Assembly (NCBI RefSeq): GCF_000526915.1
Contig: NZ_JAGZ01000012.1
Coordinates: 1 to 64,000 of the forward strand
DNA from: Mycobacterium genavense ATCC 51234
GTDB taxonomy: Bacteria > Actinomycetota > Actinomycetes > Mycobacteriales > Mycobacteriaceae
Length of the DNA stretch: 64,000 bases
Direction of reading: 5' to 3'
The notes under the pieces are model-generated. The model was not told the DNA's origin. It saw only the letters and a list, made by a program, of their open reading frames with translations, and ran no database searches. Each line of letters begins with the position of its first letter. The first letter of the stretch is position 1. Shown one piece after another: positions 1 through 8,607 of this stretch. The position numbers and the translations under genes are program-made.

Positions 1-1261
1 GTTGCGTTTCGGCGGGTGTGCGCCTTCGGCTGCAGCGTGGTGGTGTCGGCCGCGGGATGCGGGTTCCAGGGCGTGAATTCGTTGCCGTTGCCCGGTGCGG
101 TCGGACGGGGGCCCGGCGCCAACATCTTTCACGTCGAGTTGCCGAATGTCGGGACGATGGAATCGAATTCGCCGGTGATGATCGACGACGTCGTCGTCGG
201 CAGTGTCGGTGAGATGCGGGTGCAGGGCTGGCATGCCGACGTCGAGATCTCGGTCAAGCCCGATGTCGTGGTTCCGGCCAACGTGCTGACCACCGTCGGT
301 CAGACCAGCCTGCTGGGCTCGATGCATGTGGAGCTCAATACCCCGCTGGGCCAGCAGGGCAGCGGTCACCTTCAGCCCGGCGCCACCATCCCGCTGAGCC
401 GCACGACGGCCTACCCCTCGACCGAGCAGACGCTGTCGTCGCTGGGCGCGGTCGTAAACGGCGGTGGGCTGGGGCAGATCGGGGAGGTCATTCACAACTT
501 CTCGACCGCGCTGTCGGGGCACGCGGGTGCCGCGCGTGATCTGCTCAACCGCCTGGACACGTTCGTGCGGACGCTAAATGACCAGCGGGACAACATCGTT
601 GAGTCCATTCAGGCGCTCAACCGGCTTGTCGGCACGTTCGCGGTCCAGCGTGACGTGTTGACCGAGGCTTTACGCAAGATTCCGCCTGCGCTCGATGTGT
701 TGATCAAGGAACGCCTGCGATTGACCGAGGCCCTGGATCACCTGCGGACGTTCAGCGATGCCGCCAATCGGTTGGTCAACGACGCGCAGGACGACCTGGT
801 CAAGAACCTCAGGAACTTGGAGCCGACCCTCAAAGCGCTCGCTGATGTCGGACCCGAGCTCGGGATGGCGGTGGCGGCGCTGTTTTTGTTCCCCTTCAAC
901 CAGAACTTCGTCGACCGCGCCGTGCGTGGCGACTACTTCAACATCACCGCCGATCTGGACCTGACGATTCCACGGCTCAAACGCGGACTGATGTTGGCTC
1001 AAACGCGGACTGATGTTGGGGACCCATTGGGGACAGCCGGACATGCCCGTACCGCCGGCGCCCGGGACCCCGTTCCGCATGAACTACACCCTCGATCCGC
1101 TGCATGACCCCGTGCGGCCACCGTGGGTGGATCCCAATACGCCGCCGCTGCCCGCACCGCCGCCGGGATTCGGCCCGCTGCCCGGACCGCCGCCGGTCAC
1201 GGCGCCGGATGCGGGTCTTGGTGAAGCGCCGGCGACGGCACCGACGGGAGGTGGCGGATAG
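1..1261 (+). pseudogene. MCE family lipoprotein (MceE type), 5' partial, frameshifted by a 22-bp tandem duplication
   Basis: This is an Mce substrate-binding lipoprotein of a lipid-import ABC-type complex; the gene begins before the window. The first frame shows a lipobox-like VVVSAAGC followed by the MCE domain (VMIDDVVVGSVGEM, LGSMHVELNTP) and the long helical tail typical of MceE. At 975-1018 a 22-bp unit occurs twice in tandem. Because 22 is not a multiple of 3, the frame shifts at KRGLM, and the old frame ends at 1107. Removing one copy restores a continuous reading frame through RGLMLGTHWG and a proline-rich tail ending in TGGGG at 1261. mceF follows directly, as expected in an mce operon. 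The repaired reading is very convincing; whether the duplication is natural or an assembly error cannot be told from the window alone. Confidence 0.88.
975..1018. repeat. 22-bp perfect tandem duplication inside mceE
   Basis: Two identical 22-bp units, 975-996 and 997-1018, both starting GCTCAAACGC. The second copy shifts the mceE frame by +1. A second, unrelated 22-bp tandem duplication with the same effect lies at 47437-47480. Confidence 0.97.
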
Positions 1262-1287
1262 ATGCGACGCGTTTTGTTCGGCTCCAG

Positions 1288-2988
1288 TTGTGGATCTTCA
1301 CGATCGTCGGAACCCTCGGCGTGATCGCGATGGTCCTCTTCTACATCCAGGCGCCGACCCTGCTGGGCATCGGCCGGATGACGGTGACGCTGGAGCTGCC
1401 GGCTACCGGTGGCCTGTATCAGTTTTCGAACGTGACCTATCGGGGAGTTCAGCTCGGCAAGGTCACCTCGGTGGGATTGACCCCAACAGGTGCGAAAGCC
1501 ATCTTGTCCCTTAACACTTCGCCGAAAGTCCCTGCTGACCTGACCGCGGCGGTGCTCGGTGTCTCCGCGGTCGGTGAACAGTATGTGGACTTACGGCCCA
1601 AGACCGACTCGCCGCCGTACCTGCACGACGGCTCGGTCATCTCCGCGCGCGACACGACGATTCCGCAGGCTGTCGGGCCGACGCTGGAGCAGCTCAACGC
1701 CTTGGTCGGCAGCATCCCAAAGACCAAACTCGGCCAATTGCTGGACGAGACCTTCCAGGGCTTCAACGGCTCCGGTTACGACCTGGGCTCATTGATCGAT
1801 TCCTCGGAGACCCTGTCCCGCGACGCCAGCGGCGTTGTCGATCGCACCAAGGCTCTCACCGAAGACACTGGGCCACTTCTGGATACGCAAGCAAGCACCA
1901 CCGATTCGATTCGGACGTGGGCACGTAGCTTCGCCGGGGTCTGGGATGTGTTGGTGAACGACGATTCCCACTTCCGCACGATCTTGCGGGACGGTCCCGG
2001 CGCCGTGAACGAAGCATCGCAGCTGCTCGAACAGATCAAACCCACGCTGCCGGTGCTGCTTGCCAACCTGACCACCATCGGACAGATCGGCGTGACCTAT
2101 CACCCCTCGATCGAGCAGTTGCTGGTATTGCTGCCGTCGGCAGTCGCCATCGAGCAGGCTGCGCAGGGCGAGAACCATCCCGACGGTAAGGCCATGGGCG
2201 ACTTCGCACTCACGATCGATGACCCGCCCATTTGCACGGTGGGCTTCCTGCCGCCCAACGCGTGGCGTTCCCCGGACGACCTGTCCGAGATCGACACACC
2301 GGACGGGCTGTATTGCAAACTTCCGCAGGATTCACCGTTGGCGGTTCGCGGTGCCCGCAACTATCCCTGCATGGGTCACCCGGGTAAGCGCGCGCCAACA
2401 GTCGAAATCTGCAACAGCGACAAGCCTTTCATGCCGCTGGCAATGCGCCAACACACCCTGGGCCCCTACCCGTTGGATCCGAATCTGATTGCCCAGGGTG
2501 TCCCGCCGGACGACCGGATTACGTCCGACCAGAGAATCTGCGCCGCGGTCGAGGGAACGCCGTTGCCGCCGGGCGCAGTGCCGCGCGGCACACCCGCGGG
2601 GCCGCGGGGAGACAATCCACCCCCGGGTACGGTCGGAGCCGCGGTACCCCCGGTGCCGTCGTCGGGACCGAGGCTGGCGCCCATTTCGCCCATGTCGGCC
2701 GACATCCCGACGTTTGCGCCACTCGACGTCCCCGCACCGGAAGAGCTTCCCGCACCACCGCCGGCACCACCGGCCCCCGCGCCGCCGGATCAAACCGACG
2801 GTGGACAACCCCAGGCTGCGCCAAGTGCCTTCGGGGCCAACGGATCTAAGCACGCGCCGTCGGTCGTGGTGGCAAAGTACGACCCGCACACCGGTCGTTA
2901 TGTCGGTCCGGACGGGAAGTTGTACGAGCAGTCGGACCTAACGCCCTCGAAAGCTCCCAAGACGTGGCAGGACATGCTTCCTACCTGA
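1288..2988 (+). CDS. MCE family protein (MceF type) with proline-rich C-terminus
   Basis: Last component of an mce operon, probably part of the membrane-spanning lipid-transfer complex. The reading frame has an N-terminal membrane helix (IFTIVGTLGVIAMVLFYI), the MCE domain (LPATGGLYQFSNVTYRGVQLGKV) and a C-terminal half rich in prolines and charged loops, about 566 residues from a TTG at 1288. Homologues normally begin with a short M-x-T-R-F-V-R-x-Q-L leader. Here that leader (ATRFVRLQL) is present in frame just upstream, but its expected ATG at 1262 is out of frame by one base, as if one base of codon 2 was lost. Adding one base from 1262 gives exactly 576 codons. The protein may therefore start at TTG 1288 or be a 5' frameshifted gene. 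Confidence 0.75.
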   Translation: MWIFTIVGTLGVIAMVLFYIQAPTLLGIGRMTVTLELPATGGLYQFSNVTYRGVQLGKVTSVGLTPTGAKAILSLNTSPKVPADLTAAVLGVSAVGEQYVDLRPKTDSPPYLHDGSVISARDTTIPQAVGPTLEQLNALVGSIPKTKLGQLLDETFQGFNGSGYDLGSLIDSSETLSRDASGVVDRTKALTEDTGPLLDTQASTTDSIRTWARSFAGVWDVLVNDDSHFRTILRDGPGAVNEASQLLEQIKPTLPVLLANLTTIGQIGVTYHPSIEQLLVLLPSAVAIEQAAQGENHPDGKAMGDFALTIDDPPICTVGFLPPNAWRSPDDLSEIDTPDGLYCKLPQDSPLAVRGARNYPCMGHPGKRAPTVEICNSDKPFMPLAMRQHTLGPYPLDPNLIAQGVPPDDRITSDQRICAAVEGTPLPPGAVPRGTPAGPRGDNPPPGTVGAAVPPVPSSGPRLAPISPMSADIPTFAPLDVPAPEELPAPPPAPPAPAPPDQTDGGQPQAAPSAFGANGSKHAPSVVVAKYDPHTGRYVGPDGKLYEQSDLTPSKAPKTWQDMLPT

Positions 2989-3051
2989 GGCATGTCCTGA
3001 AAATGCTGCTAGGCCGCGAAACTACGGACCGGCGGAGCTAGGACAGCCTCC

Positions 3052-3573
3052 TCAGGACACCTGGTCGAGGCGCAACGGCATCGCGATATCAAGCCATTGG
3101 TTTTGCCCGCACGCACCGCTTGGGCCCACCGTCTTGTCCTTGCCAGACAAGGTCCGCGACCCGATTTGAAATCCACCATTCTCGTTCACCGGATAGAAGA
3201 AAAAGGTCTGCTGTCCGGGGAATGCGGTACCGTCTTCGCACCGTTCCCAATTCGGCACTTCGCGTCTCACCTTCCACATCTCCCCATCATTCATATAGAG
3301 AGGGGCGGTCCATCCTTGGTCGCTCTTGACCGTGCCGTGGCATTCCTGAAATGTCTCGCACGTCGAGCTGATGGTCCATGTTTGATAGACCGTCGGCTCG
3401 GCGAAGTATTGATCGTTCCGCTGCGCCCAGTCGCCGATGGACGTGACGTGGTACGTCCCGTTGATGGCCACTTCTTCCTTGGTCGTTGCCTGGGCTGTCG
3501 AGGCGGTGGCCAAGCCACCGAATATCGTGCCGGCCACCAGCGTTGCGGTGGTAAGTGTGTTGACTGACCGCAT
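3052..3573 (-). CDS. Secreted mycobacterial protein of unknown function
   Basis: A 173-residue exported protein. The N-terminus is a clear signal peptide (MRSVNTLTTATLVAGTIFGG, then an ATAS-T-AQA cleavage region). The mature part contains four cysteines (TCETFQEC, WERC, GAC) that could make two disulfides, and many aromatic residues. An upstream in-frame ATG at 3594 exists, but GAGGAG sits seven bases before the ATG at 3573, which decides the start. The fold looks like the small secreted beta-proteins that are abundant in mycobacteria, but I do not recognise a named family. It is convergent with mceF and lies downstream of Mce-associated genes on the same strand after a 122-bp gap. Confidence 0.8.
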   Translation of the reverse strand: MRSVNTLTTATLVAGTIFGGLATASTAQATTKEEVAINGTYHVTSIGDWAQRNDQYFAEPTVYQTWTISSTCETFQECHGTVKSDQGWTAPLYMNDGEMWKVRREVPNWERCEDGTAFPGQQTFFFYPVNENGGFQIGSRTLSGKDKTVGPSGACGQNQWLDIAMPLRLDQVS

Positions 3574-3694
3574 CAGCTGCTCCTCGAAGCGCATATTCCG
3601 ACAGTGCCTGCGGCACCTTTCCGCCGTCGGTTGCGGCGTTCTCGAGCGTTGACGTTACACCGTTTTGGCCGATCGGGTAACGGTTAGATCGCAC

Positions 3695-4312
3695 TCATCC
3701 GACCGGTTCGAATTTAGCGATCCGCCACGAATTATCGACCTTTGTCAACGTCACGACGACGGCGCTTTCGTTCTTCGCGGGGTCTTTCTTTTCCATGCTC
3801 GCCGTGGTCTGGTCGACGAAAATCAGGACGACGGCCGAATCGGGATGCAACTCCGAAACTGCGCCCCGAATCACCTTGGCGGTGGTCGTCAGGTGTCCCT
3901 GCTTCGCGGTCGGCCCGACGATATCGTTGGTGAATTTGCTGTAGTAGGCCAAGAAATCACCGGTGAGATGCGATTTCGCCGCGGAGAAATCGCGATCCAA
4001 GTGGTCATAGGAATACGACAACACCGCGACGGCGCCATCCGAAGCCGCCTGGATCGCCCGATGGGCCGCCGCCTCGTCCACCCGCTGATCCGGGCGATAC
4101 ACCTTGACGTACACACCGGCACCGACCTCTACGGCGGCCACGACCAACGTGGTCACGACGATTGAACGCCAGCTTGCCAAACAGCGGCGCAGCCAGCGGC
4201 GGGTCGCTGCCAACCGGCGCGAGCGTGCCGAGCCCTCGGCGGCGGGCGGATTCTCCGCGCTGTCCGTCACCGTTTCGCTGCTACCCCGAGACGAATCACG
4301 CTCGAAAGTCAT
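3695..4312 (-). CDS. Mce-associated membrane protein
   Basis: Protein of about 205 residues with the layout of Mce-associated (Mas) proteins: a cytoplasmic arginine-rich head, one membrane helix (IVVTTLVVAAVEVGAGVYV, about residues 50-69) and an extracytoplasmic domain resembling the NTF2-like fold (SYSYDHLDRDFSAAKSHLTGDF ending in WRIAKFEPVG). Such proteins are encoded near mce operons and are thought to stabilise the Mce lipid importer. The ATG overlaps the stop of the upstream paralogue by four bases (ATGA), so the two are translationally coupled. Intact. Confidence 0.87.
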   Translation of the reverse strand: MTFERDSSRGSSETVTDSAENPPAAEGSARSRRLAATRRWLRRCLASWRSIVVTTLVVAAVEVGAGVYVKVYRPDQRVDEAAAHRAIQAASDGAVAVLSYSYDHLDRDFSAAKSHLTGDFLAYYSKFTNDIVGPTAKQGHLTTTAKVIRGAVSELHPDSAVVLIFVDQTTASMEKKDPAKNESAVVVTLTKVDNSWRIAKFEPVG

Positions 4313-5095
4313 GACAGGTAATCAATTTTCGACATCTTGAGCTGGCCGCCGTCGCGGTTCAAAGTGACGCTCAGCCGAAACAAGGCCGGTGGTGGTTTCT
4401 CGTTATCCGGCCCAGTGGCATCGGTTTTCGCCGCGACCAGCACCACTCCCGAATTGTCGCTCAACGACTCGACGGCGACGGTGACGACGGTGACCTTGTT
4501 GCCGATCTTCGAGTCCTGGGCCTTCTTGACCATGAGGACCGACATCGCCGACAGTTGGGCGTTGAGGTCGCCGGTCGAGACGTCGATCATGTGCTGGACG
4601 TTCTCCTTGGCATGTTCGGGGTCGATCGACATCAGCGTCGTGATCCCTTGCCTGGCGGCCGCCGCGAACTCCACGGCGAGCCAGCGATCATGCGCCACGG
4701 TGCGGTGGTGCCACATCATGTAACCGCTCGCGGCGAGCGAAGCGCAGGCAACCACGATGCCGACGCCGGCGGCTATTGCTTTGCGCCCTGGGCGTCGAAG
4801 CCACCGCGGACGCCCGGGGCGACGCGGCGACCGTTTTTGCGGTCCGCTTTGCGGAGCGCTGCTTGACATTTGGCGACGCGACGGCGTCTTCTGCCTCCCC
4901 CGATGCCGCGCGACGCAGCCGTTCGACGCGCGCCCTGGCCGCCTCGGCCCGCGCTTCGGCTGCGGCAACTTCGTCTTCGATGTCCGTGTCGGAAGGGGGC
5001 GCCGGGACCCGGGAGCACGACTGTGGTTCGGCGGAATCGGTCACATCCGTCGGGTCACCACGATCGTCGGCGTCAGGTCCCTCCGGATCATGCAC
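4309..5095 (-). pseudogene. Mce-associated membrane protein, frameshifted at an A5 tract
   Basis: The N-terminal frame gives an acidic start and the coiled coil typical of this family (EDEVAAAEARAEAARARVERLRR). The next frame gives the basic stretch, the membrane helix (IAAGVGIVVACASLAASGYM) and the extracytoplasmic domain ending KMSKIDYLS. The two join exactly if the A5 run (T5 on the plus strand, 4834-4838) is read as A4, giving KRTAKRSPRRPGRPRWLRR. With that repair the gene is 262 codons. The GTG at 5095 is the best start; the coding signal fades before it and no strong ribosome site is visible. A second start after the shift (ATG 4968) would still give a membrane protein without the coiled coil, so partial function is possible. 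Confidence 0.82.
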
Positions 5096-5296
5096 GGAGA
5101 AGCAGCTTATCACTTCGGCCTGGGTCCACCGCCGTCCGCGGGCCCCCTCCTCGATGGCTGCTACATGCGGAAATGCGTGTCGGCCAAGGAACGCGACACG
5201 GTAGCGTGCGGGGGCGCCGGCACGGACGGACGTTCTCGCGCAGGCGATCTTCTCCAACCAGGAAAATTTTCTTTTCAGGTGTGGCAAAGTAATTGG

Positions 5297-5698
5297 GTGC
5301 GATTTATCGTGGCCGTATTCGCCGCGTTGCTCGGCGTCGGTGTGCTGGCGGCGCCGCCGTCGGTCGCCGGGCCGACCGTGTGCGACTATCCCGACTGCAC
5401 CCCGGGCATCATGCCGCATCAGGTGCTCGGGGCGCCGTGTGAAAACACCACCTACTACGCATTCGGCGTAACCGACGGTTACGTCTCCTTCGCCTCGCAG
5501 CCCGGACGCCTGATGTTCTGCGGCTCGCCGCGCAGGTACCAGCCTCGGTGGTTCCGGTCACCCCCGATGGCGGGAGTCAAGAACGAAGGCGACAGCTGCG
5601 AGTATTACCAGAACTACGTCGCGCAGGCGCCCGACGGCCTGTTCCTGATCTGTTTTGCCCACGACGGCGTCATGACCTGGGTTCGCGCCGACACTTAG
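5297..5698 (+). CDS. Small secreted cysteine-rich protein of unknown function
   Basis: A 133-residue exported protein starting at GTG 5297 with a signal peptide (VRFIVAVFAALLGVGVLAAP, cleavage near VAG-PTV). The mature part has six cysteines (CDYPDC, APCENT, MFCGS, DSCEYY, LICFA), suggesting three disulfides, and ends GVMTWVRADT. It resembles the small secreted proteins that occur in many copies in mycobacteria; no biochemical function is known to me. It is transcribed divergently from the broken Mce-associated gene, and the roughly 200-bp gap between them must hold both promoters. An upstream open frame exists, but its codon use and composition are not protein-like, so the short start before the signal peptide is preferred. 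Confidence 0.78.
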   Translation: MRFIVAVFAALLGVGVLAAPPSVAGPTVCDYPDCTPGIMPHQVLGAPCENTTYYAFGVTDGYVSFASQPGRLMFCGSPRRYQPRWFRSPPMAGVKNEGDSCEYYQNYVAQAPDGLFLICFAHDGVMTWVRADT

Positions 5699-5712
5699 CC
5701 CTACCCAGAGCC

Positions 5713-6315
5713 CTACTCGGCAGGCTCTCGATGCAAACCGAGCAGGCGCCGGATCATGTCCGTAAGCCGCTCGAGCAGTGTGTCGTCGTCGATGTCGGCC
5801 AACAGCGGGTGCATGACCGCGGTGCTGATCGCGCCCGAGAACATGGCCGCCTCGATCCTGCCGTCCAGGCCGGCATCGCTCAGCAGTCCGTAATACAACC
5901 GGTCCATAAAGCGTTGGAACGGTTTGTGTTCGGCCAGCAGCCGAACCACGACGGGGTCGAACTGTAGCGTACGCACCAGCCGCCGGTCGCGGACCGCCAT
6001 TTCAACGACGCTCTCTAGCAGCGCATCCCGGGCTTGCGGCCCGTTGCCGTGCGCCTCGGCCGCCTCCAACGCCGGGAGCAACCGCCCGAGCTCGCGCTCG
6101 GTAACCGCGATCACGATCTGATCCTTGGTCCGGAACTGGTGGTACACAGCCGCTTTCGTGATCCCGACGGTATCGGCGATCATCTGCAGCGACGTACCGC
6201 TGACGCCGTGCTGCGCGAACAGGTCCAGCGCGGCGTCGAGTACCCGGGCCCGGGCAGGGCTGTAGTGAACAACCCCCAGGTCTGCATCGCTGACCGGCCG
6301 CCCTGCTGTTCCCAC
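5713..6315 (-). CDS. TetR family transcriptional regulator
   Basis: A 200-residue regulator. The helix-turn-helix lies at about residues 25-65 (RARVLDAALDLFAQHG, TSLQMIADTVGITKAAVYHQFRTKDQIV), with an all-alpha ligand domain behind. It starts with a GTG at 6315 and is divergent from the membrane/oxidase-subunit operon that begins at 6420. The gap holds a perfect inverted repeat with 14-bp arms (6344-6373), most simply its operator, so it probably represses both itself and that operon. The inducer is unknown. Confidence 0.9.
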   Translation of the reverse strand: MGTAGRPVSDADLGVVHYSPARARVLDAALDLFAQHGVSGTSLQMIADTVGITKAAVYHQFRTKDQIVIAVTERELGRLLPALEAAEAHGNGPQARDALLESVVEMAVRDRRLVRTLQFDPVVVRLLAEHKPFQRFMDRLYYGLLSDAGLDGRIEAAMFSGAISTAVMHPLLADIDDDTLLERLTDMIRRLLGLHREPAE

Positions 6316-6343
6316 GGAACGAGCCTAGACGACCGGCTATTGA

Positions 6344-6373
6344 CCCGAAGCTAGCCGGACGGCTAGCTTCGGG
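6344..6373. promoter_or_regulatory. Perfect inverted repeat, probable TetR operator
   Basis: Arms of 14 bp (6344-6357 and 6360-6373) separated by GA. The half-site is CCCGAAGCTAGCCG. It is centred between the divergent TetR gene and the operon at 6420, where a repressor site is expected. Confidence 0.85.
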
Positions 6374-6419
6374 GACGAGCCGAATGTGGCACGGCGATTT
6401 CGCGCCGAAAGGAGTACCG

Positions 6420-7196
6420 ATGACGGACATCGGCGATGCGGATGCGGTTGCGCGGCGAGCGGCGCGGCGGCCTACCGACGGCGAGGTCATTCTGCTGTGG
6501 ACATTGCCCGTCACGGTGATCCTCTGGATCGCCGGCTTCGTGCTGTTTCCGGGGTTCAATCCGTCGATGTCGCCGTCGATGTCGGCCGAACGAGTTGCCG
6601 CGTTCTACCGGGATCCGGCCCACATCCCGCAGATCAGGTACAGCATGATCGTGTTCAACTGGTTCGGCGTGTGCCTGGTTCCGATCCTGGCGTTGATCGT
6701 GCTGCAGGTCCGCAGGATGGCGCACCGGACCCCGATTTTCGCCTACACGATGCTGGGTTGCGTGGCCGGTGGTCCGACGTTGTTTCTCGTCGCCAATGTC
6801 TGCTGGCTGCTGGCGGCTTTTCGGTCCGAGCGCAGTCCGGAGCTGGCGCAGCTGCTCAACGATTTCGGCTGGATGACGTTCACCATCCTGGTCCCGTTCC
6901 TGATCGGGCAGAGCGTGATCCTTGCCGTGGCAATCTATTTCGACGATCAGCCGCGGCCTGTATTCCCGTCCTGGGTCGCACACTTCAACCTTCTCGTGGC
7001 CGTCGCACTGGTGCTCGCGGCCTTTGTCGGGGTGTCGTTGACCGGACCGCTGGCGTGGGACGGCTTCTTGTCGTTCTGGGTGAAAAACGTTGCCATCGCG
7101 GTCTGGATCGTCGTGATGGGCGTTGTGCTAGGACAGGTCATCTATCGCGAGCGCGTCGAAAACAGCGGACGCCCAGGCGAACTGGTGAACACATGA
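6420..7196 (+). CDS. Multi-pass membrane protein, first of two tandem paralogues
   Basis: A 258-residue membrane protein with about six or seven hydrophobic segments, starting at ATG 6420 after AAAGGAG. It ends in a segment containing GPLAWDGFLSFW. The neighbouring 271-residue protein has an equivalent GVLAWDGEIAWW at the same place, and both contain a PxW pair and a similar run of helices, so they look like tandem paralogues. No catalytic or cofactor motif is obvious. Stops and starts overlap (ATGA) with the next gene, so this is the head of a tightly coupled operon with NorE- and NorF-like subunits. The function is unknown; a role as part of a membrane complex with those subunits is an inference from the operon alone. 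Confidence 0.82.
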   Translation: MTDIGDADAVARRAARRPTDGEVILLWTLPVTVILWIAGFVLFPGFNPSMSPSMSAERVAAFYRDPAHIPQIRYSMIVFNWFGVCLVPILALIVLQVRRMAHRTPIFAYTMLGCVAGGPTLFLVANVCWLLAAFRSERSPELAQLLNDFGWMTFTILVPFLIGQSVILAVAIYFDDQPRPVFPSWVAHFNLLVAVALVLAAFVGVSLTGPLAWDGFLSFWVKNVAIAVWIVVMGVVLGQVIYRERVENSGRPGELVNT

Positions 7197-8008
7197 GTGC
7201 GGTGATCACACCGTCGACCTCGCCGGCCACGCCTCCTACCGGCCCGTTGCATCGCCGGATCGTCTGGCACCTGCGGCGCAACCCCAAGCGCGAACTCTGG
7301 TTCGCGTGGTGGGTGCTCGTCGTGTTTTACAACCTGTTCTTCCCGGTGTTCTTCATCATCGCGCAGGTTCAGCCCCCACCGGAGCCCACCTGGGACCTCG
7401 CGACGCAAGTCCATTGGTTCTCCGAACGCCACCTCGGCATCCCGGTCGGCTTCGGCATCATCTTCGCGATCAGCGGCGCGATCGCGACAAACAATGCCCC
7501 GATCGTATATTCGATACGGCGGATGTCGGTCAGCCGCGCGTTCGGCTACTCGTATCTGATCATCTACTCGCTCAGCGCGGTTCCCGGCATGATCCTGCAC
7601 AACATCGCGCTACTCGTCGGGACTCTGCGACCAGAGCGCGACCCGGAGGTGATCGGCTGGCTCTACGACTTCGCCTTCCTGTCGTTCGACGGGACCATGG
7701 GAGTCTTCCTGATCGGCTCGCTGATCTGGATGGTCGCGATCCTGCTGGACAAGAATCGGGTGTTCCCCAAGTGGTTCGGCTATCTCAACCTCTGCAACGC
7801 GCTGACCGAGGTCGTCGTCGCGCCCTGTTGGATCTTCCGGCGCGGTGTGTTGGCCTGGGACGGCGAGATCGCCTGGTGGCTGGACATGGTCGTGTTCGGC
7901 ATCTACCAAGTCACCTTCGTTGTCATGCTGTACCGGATGATCCGACGCGAAGACTTCGGCACCGGGCAGCTGCCGGGCTTCCCGCCGAAAAAGGTTGTTG
8001 CGCAATGA
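7193..8008 (+). CDS. Multi-pass membrane protein, second of two tandem paralogues
   Basis: A 271-residue membrane protein with a proline/threonine-rich cytoplasmic head, then about seven hydrophobic segments (VLVVFYNLFFPVFFIIAQ near the start). It shares the LAWDG signature and overall topology with the preceding gene. Its ATG overlaps the upstream stop, and its own stop overlaps the ATG of the NorE-like gene (both ATGA), indicating one polycistronic message with coupled translation. It contains the conserved-looking stretch WFSERHLGIPVGFGIIF, including a histidine in a membrane-proximal position. I cannot assign an enzymatic activity. Confidence 0.82.
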   Translation: MSAVITPSTSPATPPTGPLHRRIVWHLRRNPKRELWFAWWVLVVFYNLFFPVFFIIAQVQPPPEPTWDLATQVHWFSERHLGIPVGFGIIFAISGAIATNNAPIVYSIRRMSVSRAFGYSYLIIYSLSAVPGMILHNIALLVGTLRPERDPEVIGWLYDFAFLSFDGTMGVFLIGSLIWMVAILLDKNRVFPKWFGYLNLCNALTEVVVAPCWIFRRGVLAWDGEIAWWLDMVVFGIYQVTFVVMLYRMIRREDFGTGQLPGFPPKKVVAQ

Positions 8009-8604
8009 CCGATCTACAGACTGACCTGACCGAGAAGGACCGACGTGCCAAATTCGTGCCGGGCCAGCCCGACATGTGGGCCTTCGTGCTGTTCGAGACC
8101 CTGGTCTTCACAGGGTATTTCGGCTTCTACCTGTTCTCTCGCGCCCGCAACGCCGAGCTGTTCATACATGCACAGGCGCACCTGGACCTGCGCGTCGGAG
8201 TGTGCAACACACTCGTCCTGCTGCTGAGCTCGTGGTCGGTGGCCCGGTGTGTTCAGTCGTCGCGCGCCGGCGAATACTCCGCAGCGCTGCGCGACGTGTC
8301 CATCACGGCCGCACTCGCCGCAGTGTTCCTCTTCGTCAAGGTGTTCGAGTGGGCCCGGCTGGTCAACAGTGGAAATGGGTTGGACAGCAACGCTTTCTTC
8401 ACCTACTACTTCTTTCTCACCGGGATCCATTTCGTCCACCTGTTGATCGGCTTCGTCGCTCTCGGCGTGATCGTGTACCAACTCCGAAGCACGGCGACAC
8501 GACCGCGGGAATCCCAGGAGATCGTCGAAACGTGCGCGACCTACTGGCACACCGTCGACTTCCTGTGGGTGCTCATCTTCGCGCTGCTCTACGTGGTGAG
8601 GTGA
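8005..8604 (+). CDS. Cytochrome c oxidase subunit III / NorE family protein
   Basis: A 199-residue heme-copper-oxidase subunit III family protein with five helices (WAFVLFETLVFTGYFGFYLF, NTLVLLLSSWSVA, AALAAVFLFVKVFEW, GIHFVHLLIGFVAL, FLWVLIFALLYVV). The short length and the motif order fit NorE-like proteins, which accompany nitric oxide reductases, more than the longer aa3-type CtaE. No subunit I or cytochrome c gene is present nearby. The ATG overlaps the upstream stop and the next gene follows after 3 bp. Family membership is secure; the partner complex is not known. Confidence 0.88.
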   Translation: MTDLQTDLTEKDRRAKFVPGQPDMWAFVLFETLVFTGYFGFYLFSRARNAELFIHAQAHLDLRVGVCNTLVLLLSSWSVARCVQSSRAGEYSAALRDVSITAALAAVFLFVKVFEWARLVNSGNGLDSNAFFTYYFFLTGIHFVHLLIGFVALGVIVYQLRSTATRPRESQEIVETCATYWHTVDFLWVLIFALLYVVR

Positions 8605-8607
8605 GGC

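Noticed and set aside
2994..3057. Hairpin terminator between mceF and the secreted protein
   Set aside because: GTCCTGA and TCAGGAC can pair, but the 50-nt loop and short arms are weak evidence.
4830..4840. Programmed ribosomal frameshift at the A5 tract of the Mce-associated gene
   Set aside because: No slippery heptamer with a following structure was seen, and many other genes in the window have plain indels, so decay or sequencing error is simpler.
6363..6983. Long minus-strand open frames opposite the membrane operon
   Set aside because: Arg/His/Asp-rich shadow frames caused by high GC; the plus-strand genes have clear membrane helices and ribosome sites.
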